NCBI GenBank assembly: GCA_002307095.1
Contig: DBTO01000101.1
Span: 1-6,040 of the forward strand
Direction: 5' to 3'
DNA: 6,040 bases
DNA from: Sulfurospirillum sp. UBA1314
GTDB taxonomy: Bacteria; Campylobacterota; Campylobacteria; Campylobacterales; Sulfurospirillaceae
Shown here: in pieces, positions 5,743-6,040 of the stretch
Numbering within the stretch: position 1 is the stretch's first letter
Layout: each line of letters opens with the position of its first letter
The notes under the pieces: generated by a model
What the model was told of the DNA's origin: nothing
Databases searched by the model: none
What the model saw: the letters and a program-made list of their open reading frames with translations, nothing else
Made by a program: the position numbers and the translations under genes

Positions 5743-6040
5743 GTGTTTAATGGTAAAAATATACTCATCACGGGCGGTACGGGCAGCTTTGGCAAAAAAT
5801 ATACGGAAATTCTTTTAAAAAATTACAAACCCAACAAGATCATCATTTTCTCACGTGATGAACTCAAGCAGTACGAAATGGCGCAACAATTTACCAATTC
5901 GTGCATGCGCTTTTTTATTGGCGATGTTAGAGACGCCGATCGATTAAAAAGCGCAATGTATGGTGCAGATTTTGTGATTCATGCTGCCGCACTCAAACAC
6001 GTTCCCATCGCAGAGTACAACCCAATGGAGTGCATTAAAA
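5743..6040 (+). CDS. pseB: UDP-GlcNAc 4,6-dehydratase (inverting), 3' end cut by the window
   Basis: First enzyme of pseudaminic acid synthesis: it dehydrates UDP-GlcNAc and inverts C5, giving the 4-keto-6-deoxy sugar that PseC then aminates. The end product glycosylates flagellins in Campylobacter and Helicobacter. The 99 residues visible (of about 330 in the family) show the short-chain dehydrogenase NADP-binding loop TGGTGSFGK at 10-18, the SRDELKQ block at 37-43, GDVRD at 60-64, and AAALKHVPIAEYNPMECIK at 81-99, very close to C. jejuni PseB. The catalytic Lys and Tyr region lies beyond the window. The start is GTG 5743, giving MFNGKNILITGG; AAAGGG at 5732-5737 lies 5 bases upstream. The gene is divergent from flaC and preceded by a sigma54-like promoter, which would tie its expression to flagellar assembly. 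Confidence 0.95.
   Translation, partial: MFNGKNILITGGTGSFGKKYTEILLKNYKPNKIIIFSRDELKQYEMAQQFTNSCMRFFIGDVRDADRLKSAMYGADFVIHAAALKHVPIAEYNPMECIK

Noticed and set aside
1..6040. Insertion sequence, integrase, CRISPR array or tRNA attachment site
   Set aside because: No transposase-like protein, terminal repeats, regularly spaced repeats or tRNA-like sequence was seen on either strand, even around the AT-rich HEPN gene.

Overview
The window reads as an ordinary chromosomal segment of a free-living campylobacterotal (epsilonproteobacterial) organism, most likely Sulfurospirillum or a near relative. This rests on a Dcd and a PseB that resemble the Campylobacter jejuni proteins as I remember them, a short FlaC-type flagellin, and moderate G+C (roughly 40-43% in most genes). 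The genus is an inference.

Layout. Positions 1-2331 (+) hold a tight run of four genes: the dcd end (dCTP deaminase), a GNAT acetyltransferase, a small single-pass membrane protein, and an AT-rich HEPN (AbiU2-like) protein whose start overlaps the membrane-protein stop. A hairpin at 2329-2346 contains both convergent stop codons and separates this run from the minus-strand genes. Positions 2344-4875 (-) hold three overlapping genes, in transcription order a small SAM methyltransferase, a membrane-anchored alpha/beta hydrolase and an RlmI-type 23S rRNA cytosine methyltransferase. Upstream of them, at 4905-5624 (-), is a short flagellin-like gene (flaC-like) with its own terminator. Positions 5628-5742 are a 115-bp divergent control region, with a sigma70-like promoter toward flaC and a sigma54-like promoter toward pseB. 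pseB (+) starts at GTG 5743 and runs off the window.

How the genes fit together. flaC and pseB both belong to flagellar biology: PseB starts synthesis of pseudaminic acid, the sugar used to glycosylate flagellins in this class. As I recall, dcd and pseB are direct neighbours in C. jejuni. Here about 5.2 kb of other genes lies between them, including the AT-rich HEPN gene, which looks acquired.

The most unusual signal is a palindrome, TTTACATGTAAA, found three times in 6 kb (once extended to 16 bp). All three copies lie inside genes and in the same reading frame, giving Leu-His-Val. I see no insertion sequence, CRISPR array, tRNA or rRNA, and no gene-free stretch over 300 bases.
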